A stretch of DNA of 64,000 bases from Clostridia bacterium (GTDB taxonomy: Bacteria > Bacillota > Clostridia > Oscillospirales > CAG-272), in NCBI GenBank assembly GCA_017473865.1, contig JAFUJB010000013.1, positions 1 to 64,000 of the forward strand, in the 5' to 3' direction. Within the stretch, counting starts at the first letter, position 1, and each line of letters begins with the position of its first letter. The notes under the pieces were generated by a model that had not been told where the DNA came from, did not search any database, and saw only the letters and a list, made by a program, of their open reading frames with translations. This document shows, in pieces, positions 44,262 to 53,217 of this stretch. The translations under genes and the position numbers were made by a program.

Positions 44262-45980
44262 TTATCTGTCCCCCTCCTTGAGCTGTGAATTGTATATATC
44301 GCGGTATATTTCGGACTTTTCGAGAAGCTCTCCGTGAGTACCCATAGCCTCGATCTTTCCGTGGTCGAGTACGGCGATGCGGTCAGCGCCCTTTATAGAC
44401 GCTATCCTCTGAGCTATTATAATTTTGGTTGTTCCGTCGTATTCTTTGTTCAAGGCTTCGTATAATTTTGCCTCTGTCTTAAGGTCAAGAGCGCTGGTAG
44501 AGTCGTCAAAAATAAGTATCTCCGAGTTTTTCAAAACCGCTCTCGATATTGAAAGCCTTTGCTTTTGACCGCCCGAAAGAGAATGTCCTCCCTCGGACAC
44601 GTTCGTATAATATCCGTATTCCGTATTACAAATAAACCCGTCTGCCTGCGCTATCTCGGCGGCTTTTTTTATTTCAAAAGGAGTAGCACCGTCCTTGCCC
44701 CAGCGTATGTTAGCCTCAATTGAGCGCGAATACAGCTCGGCCTTCTGAAGTACAATGCCAATTTTGTCGCGCAGGTCCTTAAGTTTATAGTCCTTTACGT
44801 TCACTCCGTTAACAAGAATCTCGCCCGATACAGCGTCATAAAAACGCGGGATAAGTTTTATGAGAGTAGATTTACCGCTTCCCGTCGCGCCGATTATCGC
44901 CAACGTCTCTCCCTCGTTTACGGTAAACGAAATATTATCAAGGATATAGCCGCCCGAAGTGTTCGGGTACGCAAAGCATACGTTTTTGAATTCAATTTTA
45001 CCTTTATATTCGGGCACGGATTCGTAATTTCCGTCAAAAATTATCTCGGGGCAATCAAGCACCTCGTTAATTCTGTCGGCAGATGCCTTAGCCCTTGTAA
45101 ACGTCTGGAAAATATTTGCCATAAAAGTAATACCGTGAAGTATCTGCGCAAGATACGTAATAGCCGCCATAATACGTCCGGGGGTCATATCTCCCCCCGT
45201 CTTAAAGGTTAAACCGCCAACGAGTATAACTGTTACAACACATATATTAAGCACGATATTCATACACGGGCTCATAAAAGCAAGCAAAGTCTGCACTTTG
45301 AGGTTTACGTTACAAAGCTCGTCGTTTGCTTCGTCAAATCTTTTCAACTCGTGCGCTTCTTTTACGTAAGCCTTGACTACACGCGCACCCGCGACGTCTT
45401 CTTGCATAACGTTATTTATCCCGTCAAGCTTTTTCTGCACCTTGGCAAAAAGCGGCGACGCCTTTTTCAAGAAGAAAGAGACAAAAAACAAAACAAACGG
45501 CAGACCGCACGCGGCGATAAGCGCAAAAGTGGGAGACTGCCTGTAAAGCATAAATATACCGCCAACAAACATTACGACGTTACGCACGAATCCGCGCACC
45601 GCCATCATAACCATATTCTGAACCTGAGTTACGTCGTTTGTTAGTCTTGTAACGAGCGAACCCGTCGAAATTTTGTCTGTCTGCTGAAAAGACAGGCTCA
45701 TTATCTTTGAAAAGAGGTCTTTTCTGAGATCGTTCCCGAACTGTTGAGCGGCAAGATTTGCAAAAACGCCGCAAAGAATACCGCAAAGCGCTCCAAAAAG
45801 CACTAGAACTATCATTTTCAGTCCGATTCCGAGAATTATGTCAAAATTATTTTTGAGTACCCCGTTGTCGACGATATCGCGCATAAGGTCGGGCTGAAGC
45901 AGGTCCATGGACACCTCGCCAATCATAAAAAGAGGCGCAATAAGGCAGAAAAACCAATATTTTTTCAGATATTTCCACAT
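44262..45980 (-). CDS. Second heterodimeric ABC exporter, subunit with degenerate site
   Basis: 572 residues, six helices plus nucleotide-binding domain. Walker A GATGSGKST and LSGGQKQR are intact. Walker B is EILIFDDSTSALD (Asp for catalytic Glu), and the H-loop is IIAQRIAS (Gln for His), the same pattern as the gene at 29407. GGAGG lies at the end of the preceding marR-like gene, so translation is coupled and the operon is regulator-first. Confidence 0.93.
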   Translation of the reverse strand: MWKYLKKYWFFCLIAPLFMIGEVSMDLLQPDLMRDIVDNGVLKNNFDIILGIGLKMIVLVLFGALCGILCGVFANLAAQQFGNDLRKDLFSKIMSLSFQQTDKISTGSLVTRLTNDVTQVQNMVMMAVRGFVRNVVMFVGGIFMLYRQSPTFALIAACGLPFVLFFVSFFLKKASPLFAKVQKKLDGINNVMQEDVAGARVVKAYVKEAHELKRFDEANDELCNVNLKVQTLLAFMSPCMNIVLNICVVTVILVGGLTFKTGGDMTPGRIMAAITYLAQILHGITFMANIFQTFTRAKASADRINEVLDCPEIIFDGNYESVPEYKGKIEFKNVCFAYPNTSGGYILDNISFTVNEGETLAIIGATGSGKSTLIKLIPRFYDAVSGEILVNGVNVKDYKLKDLRDKIGIVLQKAELYSRSIEANIRWGKDGATPFEIKKAAEIAQADGFICNTEYGYYTNVSEGGHSLSGGQKQRLSISRAVLKNSEILIFDDSTSALDLKTEAKLYEALNKEYDGTTKIIIAQRIASIKGADRIAVLDHGKIEAMGTHGELLEKSEIYRDIYNSQLKEGDR

Positions 45981-45981
45981 A

Positions 45982-46389
45982 TTAAAGTCCTCCTTTTATC
46001 AGTTCTGTCATTCCGTCAAGGAATTCAATAAGCTTTTCTTCATTTTCAAAACCCATTTTTTCGGTTATGATATTATCTGATTTGTGTAGTCTCTCCCTCA
46101 AAAGCTCCGATTTTTCCATTCCCTTTTCGGTCAGATAAAGCCTTGTATATCTCTGGTCTTTTTCGTCGGTTTCTTTTCTTATATAGCCGTTTGACTGCAT
46201 CTCCTTAACCGTCTGATTAACGGCGGCAGTCGTCTTTGACGCAAATTCGGAAAGCTCCTTCTGGCTTGAACCGGGATTGCGCGAAAGATACATAATAATC
46301 ATTCTGTACGAGTCGGGTATGCCTACTTCAAGAGCGCATTTTCTCATATGATTTCTCCACTCGCGATGTATGCGACCAATCGCCATCAT
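45982..46389 (-). CDS. MarR-family regulator of the ABC exporter operon
   Basis: 135 residues from the ATG at 46389. Winged HTH with QKELSEFASKTTAAVNQTVK and wing KDQRYTRLYLTEKG. It heads the operon for the exporter pair, so it probably represses it and responds to an exported compound. The ATG has no good ribosome site. Ten codons upstream, AAAGG lies 5 bases before an in-frame ATT (46419), and the added residues (IKIENNRRTV) look like the usual MarR N-terminus. The true start may be that ATT. Confidence 0.88.
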   Translation of the reverse strand: MMAIGRIHREWRNHMRKCALEVGIPDSYRMIIMYLSRNPGSSQKELSEFASKTTAAVNQTVKEMQSNGYIRKETDEKDQRYTRLYLTEKGMEKSELLRERLHKSDNIITEKMGFENEEKLIEFLDGMTELIKGGL

Positions 46390-46438
46390 TACCGTTCTTC
46401 TGTTGTTTTCTATCTTAATGCACGCCTTTCTTTAAATA

Positions 46439-46485
46439 TTAATTAATATCTTAATTAATTATATTGATATTCAGCGTAATGTCAA
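46439..46485 (-). promoter_or_regulatory. Promoter and twin TTAATTAA operator of the MarR-exporter operon
   Basis: TTGACA (46480-46485), 16-bp spacer, TATAAT (46458-46463). Two TTAATTAA boxes at 46439-46446 and 46451-46458 form a 20-bp dyad covering the -10 edge and transcription start, the position expected for MarR autorepression. Confidence 0.78.
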
Positions 46486-46500
46486 TAACTTTAGAACACA

Positions 46501-46537
46501 AAACAGCCGATGGTTGTAAAAAAACCATCGGCTGTTT
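46501..46537 (-). terminator. Terminator of the calcium/sodium antiporter gene
   Basis: 15-bp stem AAACAGCCGATGGTT / AACCATCGGCTGTTT. Confidence 0.88.
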
Positions 46538-46583
46538 AATTAAATACAAAAAATATGTGTGCTAAAAAATCCTACATATTTTA

Positions 46584-47618
46584 TCAAAGTATAAACTGAA
46601 CTGCGCAAAATGCCACATAGATACCGAGCATACTGATTCCCTGCCAACGCGACAGCTTCTTTGAGAGAAGTGTAGGAATTGTGAGGATACCCATAACGAG
46701 AAGCATTACGGGAATGTCGATAACAAGCGAAGCATTCATTCCGCTGATCTGGCTTGCAACGGGTACTTCGAAAGGACTGATTGTAACAGCCATACCGCTT
46801 ACAAGCACGAGGTTAAAGATGTTAGCGCCGATAATGTTACCAAGCGAAAGTGCGCCGTGTCCCTTGATGAGCGACGTAATCGCTGTTACAAATTCGGGAA
46901 GAGACGTGCCGAGAGCAACGATAGTAAGACCGATAACCTTTTCAGAAACGCCGAGCTTTTCAGCAATAATAATTGCATTGTCAACAAGCAGATCTGCACC
47001 TACTGCAATAAGAGCGGCACCCAACACCAACATAACGATATCTTTCAAAAGGCTGTCCTTGGTGCCCTTTTCTTCGCTTTCAACGACGTGCTCGTCGCCG
47101 CTTATTTCAGAAAGCCTTTCTTCCGACACAATTTCCTCGCCTACTATGGTTTCAATTGTGTTCATAGCCTTCTTCGCATTAACAATGTTAATAATCATAT
47201 AAACAACAAAGCCTGCAAGAAGAATTATACCGGTCGTTCTTGAGAATGTGCCGAAGAAATACGCCATTGCGCTGTAAAATACTGCTGCTACAAAGAAAAA
47301 TGTAACGGGAACTTTCATACTCTTTGTTGCAACGGGACCGGGTTTTACCGCAATGGTAAGAGCCGCGATAAGCGACGTATTGCAAATAATTGAACCAATC
47401 GCATTGCCGTAAGCAATCGAGCCGCTGCCCTGAATAGCAGCGTTTGCGGAAACAAGTACCTCGGGGAGAGTCGTACCGATTGAAACGACGGTAGCACCGA
47501 TAAGCAGTTCGGGTATACGGAATCTGCGCGCAATACCGCTGGCGCCGTCAACAAACCAGTCCCCGCCCTTAATGAGCACAACGAATCCCACTATTAACAA
47601 TAAAACAGGAATAACCAT
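46584..47618 (-). CDS. CaCA-family calcium/sodium antiporter (YrbG-like)
   Basis: 344 residues, about ten helices in two inverted halves. Each half has the alpha-repeat: GATVVSIGTTLPEVLVSANA with GNAIGSIICN in the first half, and IVALGTSLPEFVTAITSLIK with GNIIGANIFN in the second. An acidic cytosolic loop (EEIVSEERLSEISGDEHVVE) joins them. Exchanges Ca2+ for Na+ or H+. AAGGAG precedes the ATG. Confidence 0.92.
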   Translation of the reverse strand: MVIPVLLLIVGFVVLIKGGDWFVDGASGIARRFRIPELLIGATVVSIGTTLPEVLVSANAAIQGSGSIAYGNAIGSIICNTSLIAALTIAVKPGPVATKSMKVPVTFFFVAAVFYSAMAYFFGTFSRTTGIILLAGFVVYMIINIVNAKKAMNTIETIVGEEIVSEERLSEISGDEHVVESEEKGTKDSLLKDIVMLVLGAALIAVGADLLVDNAIIIAEKLGVSEKVIGLTIVALGTSLPEFVTAITSLIKGHGALSLGNIIGANIFNLVLVSGMAVTISPFEVPVASQISGMNASLVIDIPVMLLVMGILTIPTLLSKKLSRWQGISMLGIYVAFCAVQFIL

Positions 47619-47710
47619 ATAAATTATTCTCCTTAATCAATATAATCTGACACATTATAACACATACCGACAGAAAATGTAAATACCTTTTTTATTATAT
47701 TAAAAAAATA

Positions 47711-47739
47711 GGTGCATACAGTTTTTGACCGTATACACC
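47711..47739 (-). terminator. Terminator of the small XRE gene
   Basis: GGTG.ATAC.G / C.GTAT.CACC imperfect stem, T-rich after it on the minus strand. Confidence 0.6.
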
Positions 47740-47758
47740 CATATTGTTTTATCTGATA

Positions 47759-48001
47759 TTATTCTATCTCTTGCTCCAAGGTATCAAATTCGGGGGACGA
47801 GAAAAACTCTCCCAAAGTCATATCCAGTCCGTCGCACAGCTTTTTGACCGTCGTTACCGACACGTCTCGTCTTGATTTATCCATCATACTGTAAACTGTT
47901 GACGGAGTTACACCAGAAAGGTTTGCCAATTCGTTATATTTTATATTTTTCTCATTACATATTTTTTGAAATCTTTCCGCCACAGCATCTTTGACTTTCA
48001 T
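47759..48001 (-). CDS. Small XRE-family HTH regulator, paralogue of 19534-19773
   Basis: 80 residues. DAVAERFQKICNEKNIKYNE, LSGVTPSTVYSMM and KKLCDGLDMTLGEFFSSPEF align along their length with the 19.5 kb gene. It sits alone between two transporter genes. Target unknown. Confidence 0.83.
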   Translation of the reverse strand: MKVKDAVAERFQKICNEKNIKYNELANLSGVTPSTVYSMMDKSRRDVSVTTVKKLCDGLDMTLGEFFSSPEFDTLEQEIE

Positions 48002-48055
48002 TCAATCACCTCAAAAAGTTTTTGCGTATTTGCAATTAGATGATATTTACTTGGT

Positions 48056-49162
48056 TTATACAAAAAACAGTTTTGCCGCGACAAGCATTACCCCGAGGAA
48101 TACGGCGTTGATTGCAGTAAACATCCAAAAATAGTGTTTTGAATGTCCCGGATAGAGTATGCGGAATTCGCTGAAAGTAATCAGACTTGCAAGAGATGCA
48201 ATAAGCGTTCCCGTACCGCCTATATTTACTCCAAGCAAAAGCGAGTGGTAATCACCCGTGAAACGCGAAAGCAATATCGCCGACGGAACGTTACTTATCG
48301 CCTGACACGACAATGCGGAAACAATAAGCGTATCTTTTGCAAGAAGCGATGAGACAAACGTATTTACAACACCTATTCTAGAAAGATTGCCCGCGAAGAT
48401 AAAGAAAAAGAAGAACGTTCCGAGAAGCCCGTAGTCAACCATCAAAAGCGACTCTCTGTCAACTATGAAAAGTATGACGGGTATTATTATAAGTCCTAAT
48501 ATAAAGGGTATTATTCTGAAAACGATGAGAAGCGACGCGGCAAACAAAATAAGGTAAAGTACCGTCTTTTTTACGTTAAGCTTTTCGGAAAAATCGTCTT
48601 TCAGCTCAAGCTTCTCTTTTTTTATGGGCAGGCAGGCAAGAAGAAGCATAGCTATTGCCAAAGCAAAAGGCGGAAACATTATCTTGCAGAATTCGCCTGT
48701 CGGAATATTATAATATGAATATATGTAGAGATTCTGCGGATTCCCGAAAGGCGTAAGCATACCGCCTAGGTTTGCTGATATGTTCTGCAAAATAAACAGA
48801 TACGCCATATATTTCTCTTTGCCCGTTGTGTGCAGAGCAAAATAACCGAGAGGCAAGAACGTTATAAGAGCCATATCGTTTGCAATAAGCATCGAGCCTA
48901 CGAAGGTTATAACTATCAGCATTATAAACAGTCCGCGCAGATTGCCCGTAATAAGCACGAGTCGGCGCGAAAGAATAGTAAAAAACTTTATGTTTCGTAA
49001 AGCGCATATTACCGCAAGCGTAAGGAAAAGACACACAAGTGTTTTCCAGTCAAAGTACGTCATGTACTCTGCATCAAGCGGTACAAAAAACATCGTTACA
49101 ACAGCCGCCAGAGCCGCTATACAGAATACTATATTCTTTTTTATAAATCTCATTACAGCCAT
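48056..49162 (-). CDS. SLC13/ArsB-type (ion transporter superfamily) membrane transporter
   Basis: 368 residues, about ten to eleven helices. Signature stretches: ITFVGSMLIANDMALITFLP and NLGGMLTPFGNPQNLYIYSY in the first half, then AISNVPSAILLSRF and GVNIGGTGTLIASLASLITF in the second. These are the two inverted hairpin regions of anion/arsenite/citrate permeases. Substrate not predictable. Confidence 0.85.
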   Translation of the reverse strand: MAVMRFIKKNIVFCIAALAAVVTMFFVPLDAEYMTYFDWKTLVCLFLTLAVICALRNIKFFTILSRRLVLITGNLRGLFIMLIVITFVGSMLIANDMALITFLPLGYFALHTTGKEKYMAYLFILQNISANLGGMLTPFGNPQNLYIYSYYNIPTGEFCKIMFPPFALAIAMLLLACLPIKKEKLELKDDFSEKLNVKKTVLYLILFAASLLIVFRIIPFILGLIIIPVILFIVDRESLLMVDYGLLGTFFFFFIFAGNLSRIGVVNTFVSSLLAKDTLIVSALSCQAISNVPSAILLSRFTGDYHSLLLGVNIGGTGTLIASLASLITFSEFRILYPGHSKHYFWMFTAINAVFLGVMLVAAKLFFV

Positions 49163-49289
49163 TATATATTCTCCAATTTTTTGCTTGTTTTGATGCCCTA
49201 ACGATTATATTACATCTTTCCCTCGCAGTCAATATGTTTTTTAGAAAACAGTGCCGCCGCTTCGTTAACCTCAGGAGAGGGCAAATAAA

Positions 49290-49317
49290 AAAAGAAAACG
49301 CTTTCGCGTTTTCTTTT
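49290..49317. terminator. Hairpin with A/T flanks
   Basis: AAAAGAAAACGC / GCGTTTTCTTTT with a TTTC loop. Nearly identical to the hairpin at about 33192-33215, so it is itself part of the repeat family. Confidence 0.75.
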
Positions 49318-49319
49318 AG

Positions 49320-49772
49320 GGCACGGGTTAACGGGGCGTCGAGGTAGGGGTTCCCCGAAACGCACGAAGTAAGTTTTGGGGGTTCTCGTGTGCGTCGCCC
49401 CCTACCAATTAGGCAATATTGTCTCTGCAAACCCATGTTGCAAAGTTTTTGCCAAGCTTTTTTCAAAAAGCGGGAGGAACAAGCCCCGCCGCTTCGTTTT
49501 TGTACAAATATGTATACCGTAGGGGCGGATTCTATATCCGCCCGTTTTTTTGTATTTCGGGAGCATATGGAATGCTCCCCTACCAATTAGGCAATATTGT
49601 CTCTGCAAATCCATAGATCGTGCGGCGTTGCCGCCTTTGATTTAAACGGGGCGTCGAGGACGTCGCCCCCTACAAATTAGGCAATAATGCCTCTGCAAAC
49701 CCATATGCCCTGCCGCGTGGCGGCCTTTCCTTAAAAGAAAGTAGGTGCCAAGCTTTTTTTCAAAAAAGCGGG
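49320..49772. repeat. Mosaic intergenic repeat cluster, 49.3-49.8 kb
   Basis: Modules: GGGGCGTCGAGGTAGGGGTT; CCCCGAAACGCACGAAGTAA; TTTTGGGGGTTCTCGTGTGC; CTACCAATTAGGCAATATTG (three variants); AAGCTTTTTTCAAAAAGCGG; CCTGCCGCGTGGCGGCC; and a unique GGGGCGGATTC...GAATGCTCCCC part. It ends at the AraC gene stop. No gene; it accounts for 49163-49775 with the hairpin above. Confidence 0.8.
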
Positions 49773-49775
49773 AGC

Positions 49776-50618
49776 TTACATATTTCTGAATTTACCGGGG
49801 GAGCTTCCCTTTATGCTTTTAAAGGTCTTGATAAAATAGCTTAAATCGGAAAAACCGCATGAATAGGCTATATCGGTAACACTCATATCCGAAAGTCGAA
49901 GCTTGCGCGCCGCTTTTTCTATTCGGTATTCTATCAAATAGTCAATAGGCGTTTTTTCTGTCATACTTTTGAAAAAACTGCCTAAGTATTTGGGCGACAT
50001 ATTCACTTCGGCTGCAATCATATCAAGCGTAATGGGTTTGTCGTAGTTCTCTCTGATAAAAGAAAGCGTTTTTTTCAGTTTTGCTATATTATTGTCGTTC
50101 AGTGCGCTGTCATTGCCTATATTACCAACGTAAAGCTTTTGCTCGGATATTATCGCAAACACAGTATATAACGCTGAAATCACACGGAATTTGTGCGCGC
50201 ATGTCTTTGAAATTATAGCATCAAATATGTCGTTAAACGCCCTATGAAGCTCGGAATCTTGATAAGGGTAATATTCGTTCACGGTATATTCGCGGTCAAT
50301 GATACTTTTTATAAAAGAAAGATTATCGTAGTTTTCATAATATATATAATCCGCGTCAAACACAACACACTCATACACACAGTCTTTGGGAATTCCTTGA
50401 TGTACCGTTTCTGAGTTAATAAAAACAACGTCACCCTTTTTCGCTACGTATGGAACGTTGTTAAGGGTTATATGAAACTCGCCCTCAAGTATCCTGACAA
50501 GCTCAAACTCGGAATGCCAGTGAGCAGACATATTATATCTGGAATGTCCGGAGTCAACGTGAAAAAATGCAAACGGAAAATCCGCTGTCCCCCTTTGTTC
50601 AATTTCGTTATATGCCAT
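49776..50618 (-). CDS. AraC-family regulator, probably of fucose genes
   Basis: 280 residues. The N-terminal cupin sensor (HWHSEFELVRILEGEFHITL, KKGDVVFINSETVHQG) is followed by two HTH motifs at the C-terminus (LDMIAAEVNMSPKYLGSFFK; VTDIAYSCGFSDLSYFIKTF). The sugar-binding-type cupin and divergent position relative to fucI suggest an activator for fucose use. GAGGTG lies 5-6 bases before the ATG. Confidence 0.88.
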   Translation of the reverse strand: MAYNEIEQRGTADFPFAFFHVDSGHSRYNMSAHWHSEFELVRILEGEFHITLNNVPYVAKKGDVVFINSETVHQGIPKDCVYECVVFDADYIYYENYDNLSFIKSIIDREYTVNEYYPYQDSELHRAFNDIFDAIISKTCAHKFRVISALYTVFAIISEQKLYVGNIGNDSALNDNNIAKLKKTLSFIRENYDKPITLDMIAAEVNMSPKYLGSFFKSMTEKTPIDYLIEYRIEKAARKLRLSDMSVTDIAYSCGFSDLSYFIKTFKSIKGSSPGKFRNM

Positions 50619-50934
50619 ATCAGCACCTCGGTTATAACTTTTCTGTATATTATTATACTTTACACCATTATAACACAAGATAAATGCAAAAATCAAGTAT
50701 ATAATTATATTATGCTAGTTTTTTATAAATAGGAATTAAAAAATAATACGAAACAAATACAACATTAATAAAAAATCCCACACACTTGAGACTTATAAGG
50801 AACTAATATCCACATATTTCTCGTTTACGGAGACAGCGACATTACTGGCCCCACGGACTTGAAGACCCCACCCCGCCGCAGTTTTTATTGAAAAATATTA
50901 TAATTGAAATACAATACAAAAAGGAGAAATATCT
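50619..50934. promoter_or_regulatory. Divergent control region of the AraC gene and fucI
   Basis: AT-rich apart from a GC-rich patch at 50845-50880. For fucI, TATAAT occurs at 50899-50904 without a recognisable -35 at 17 bp. This fits an activator-dependent promoter driven by the AraC protein. AAGGAG lies 9 bases before the fucI ATG. Confidence 0.5.
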
Positions 50935-52740
50935 ATGGCAAAATCAAGACTTATCGGCGACTATCCCGTAATAGGCATTCGTCCCACGATCGATGGCAGA
51001 CGCGGCGTTCTCGGCGTACGCGAATCGCTTGAAGAACAAACAATGAATATGGCAAAAAGCGCGGCAAAGCTTTTGACAGAAAATCTGAAATATTCAAACG
51101 GCGAACCCGTAAAGGTTATTATCGCAGATACGACAATCGGACGAGTTGCAGAGGCTGCGGCTTGCGCTGACAAATTCCGTAAGGAAGGTGTTGATATTAC
51201 CATTACAGTTACTCCCTGCTGGTGCTACGGCGCGGAAACTATGGATATGGACAAGAACACCATTAAGGCTGTTTGGGGCTTTAACGGCACTGAAAGACCC
51301 GGTGCAGTTTATCTTGCATCAGTCCTTGCAACACACGCACAGAAAGGTCTTCCCGCATTCGGCATCTACGGCCACGACGTATGCAATGCAGACGACACAA
51401 CTATCCCCGCAGACGTTGCAGAAAAACTGTTGAGATTCGGCAGAGCCGCAGTTGCAGCAGCAACTATGCGCGGAAAATCATATCTCCAGATAGGCTCTAT
51501 TTGTATGGGTATCGGCGGTTCGATAATCAGCCCCGAATTTATTGAAGAATATCTCGGTATGAGAGTTGAATCGGTTGACGAGGTAGAAATTATCAGACGA
51601 ATGACCGAGGGCATCTACGACGAAGAAGAATTTAAGAAAGCTCTCAAATGGACAAAGGAAAACTGCATCGAAGGCTTTGACAAGAACCCCGAAAACCTCC
51701 AGAAGACAAGAGAACAGAAGGATGCAGACTGGGAATTCGTTGTAAAAATGATGGTTATTATAAAAGACCTTATGAACGGAAACCAAAATCTCCCCAAGGG
51801 CTGCGAAGAAGAAATGGTCGGCCACAACGCCATCGCCGCAGGCTTCCAGGGTCAGAGACAGTGGACAGACTTCTATCCCAACTGCGACTTTGCAGAAGCT
51901 ATGCTTAACACCTCTTTTGACTGGAACGGCGCGAGAGAACCTTATATTCTTGCAACAGAAAACGACGTTCTCAACGGTATCGGTATGCTGTTTATGAAGC
52001 TGCTTACCAACAGAGCGCAGATGTTTGCCGACGTTCGTACATATTGGAGCGGCGACGCAGTTAAAAAGGCTACCGGCTATGAAATTAACGGTAAAGCTAA
52101 GGATGCTGACGGATTTATCCACCTTATTAACTCGGGCGCTTGCTGTCTTGACGCGAACGGCGCGGCTAAGGACGCAAACGGCGAAGCTGTTATCAAACCT
52201 TGGTACGAAATTACCGATGCTGACCAGAAAGCTATTATGGAAAACGCAACCTGGAACTATGCTGACGTAGGTTATTTCAGAGGCGGCGGCTATTCATCAA
52301 GATTTGAAACAAAGGCTGAAATGCCTGCAACAATGATCAGACTCAACCTCGTAAAAGGACTCGGACCCGTTCTGCAGATTGCAGAAGGTTGGACTATTGC
52401 ACTTCCCGAAGACGTTTCCGACACACTCTGGAAGAGAACTGACTATACATGGCCTTGCACTTGGTTTGCTCCCAGATGCACGGGCAAAGGCGCTTTCAAG
52501 ACGGCTTACGACGTAATGAATAACTGGGGAGCTAACCACGGCGCTATTTCCTACGGACACATCGGCGCTGATCTTATTACTCTTTGCTCTATGCTCAGAA
52601 TTCCCGTTTGTATGCACAACGTAGACGAAGACAAGATCTTCAGACCTTCCGCATGGAACGCATTCGGAATGGACAAAGAAGGCGCAGATTACAGAGCTTG
52701 CGCAGCTTACGGCCCTCTCTTTAAAGACACTTGCAAATAA
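50935..52740 (+). CDS. fucI: L-fucose isomerase
   Basis: 601 residues, full length. Converts L-fucose to L-fuculose with Mn2+. Starts [20 protein letters not shown], typical of FucI. Contains [41 protein letters not shown] and [20 protein letters not shown], and the C-terminal block [20 protein letters not shown]. Followed 22 bases later by fucU. The kinase and aldolase of the pathway are not in the window. Confidence 0.96.
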   Translation: MAKSRLIGDYPVIGIRPTIDGRRGVLGVRESLEEQTMNMAKSAAKLLTENLKYSNGEPVKVIIADTTIGRVAEAAACADKFRKEGVDITITVTPCWCYGAETMDMDKNTIKAVWGFNGTERPGAVYLASVLATHAQKGLPAFGIYGHDVCNADDTTIPADVAEKLLRFGRAAVAAATMRGKSYLQIGSICMGIGGSIISPEFIEEYLGMRVESVDEVEIIRRMTEGIYDEEEFKKALKWTKENCIEGFDKNPENLQKTREQKDADWEFVVKMMVIIKDLMNGNQNLPKGCEEEMVGHNAIAAGFQGQRQWTDFYPNCDFAEAMLNTSFDWNGAREPYILATENDVLNGIGMLFMKLLTNRAQMFADVRTYWSGDAVKKATGYEINGKAKDADGFIHLINSGACCLDANGAAKDANGEAVIKPWYEITDADQKAIMENATWNYADVGYFRGGGYSSRFETKAEMPATMIRLNLVKGLGPVLQIAEGWTIALPEDVSDTLWKRTDYTWPCTWFAPRCTGKGAFKTAYDVMNNWGANHGAISYGHIGADLITLCSMLRIPVCMHNVDEDKIFRPSAWNAFGMDKEGADYRACAAYGPLFKDTCK

Positions 52741-52762
52741 TTAAAAGGAAGGAGTCTTAGTC

Positions 52763-53179
52763 TTGTTAAAAGGTATACCCAAGATTATATCCCCCGAGCT
52801 TCTTAAGGTTATGATGGAAATGGGACACGGCGACGAACTTGTTATCGGCGACGGAAACTTCCCCGGTCAAAGCACAAACGACCGTTGTATCAGATGCGAC
52901 GGACACAATGTTCCCGAGCTTCTTGAAGCAATACTTACCCTCTTCCCTCTCGACACCTATCAAAAGCCGGTATATATTATGCAAAAGGTTCCGGGAGACA
53001 CCGTTGAAACTCCTATATGGAACACTTTTGAGGAACTGATTGCCCCCTATACAAACGAAAAGCTTGAACAAATAGAACGTTTTGAGTTCTATGAAAGAGC
53101 AAAAAAGGCTTATGCCGTCGTAGTTACGGGAGAATCGGCTCTCTATGCTAACGTAATATTAAAAAAAGGCGTTATATAA
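52763..53179 (+). CDS. fucU: L-fucose mutarotase, TTG start
   Basis: 138 residues, RbsD/FucU fold. It interconverts alpha and beta anomers of L-fucose for the isomerase. Family marks: GIPKIISPELLKVMMEMGHG with the catalytic His, LVIGDGNFPG, and FYERAKKAYAVVVTGE near the end. GGAAGGAG lies 8-9 bases before the TTG. Operon with fucI. Confidence 0.93.
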   Translation: MLKGIPKIISPELLKVMMEMGHGDELVIGDGNFPGQSTNDRCIRCDGHNVPELLEAILTLFPLDTYQKPVYIMQKVPGDTVETPIWNTFEELIAPYTNEKLEQIERFEFYERAKKAYAVVVTGESALYANVILKKGVI

Positions 53180-53217
53180 AATGAGTATGTGGGAAAATCC
53201 CACATACTCATTTTTTT
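53180..53217. terminator. Terminator of fucU
   Basis: 14-bp stem ATGAGTATGTGGGA / TCCCACATACTCAT with a T7 run. Its right edge contains the TGA stop of the convergent gene at 53208. Confidence 0.92.

Noticed and set aside
49390..49616. Short frames within the mosaic repeats (plus and minus strands)
   Set aside because: They recur in every repeat copy with palindromic DNA, vary in frame and lack ribosome sites; they reflect the repeat, not genes.
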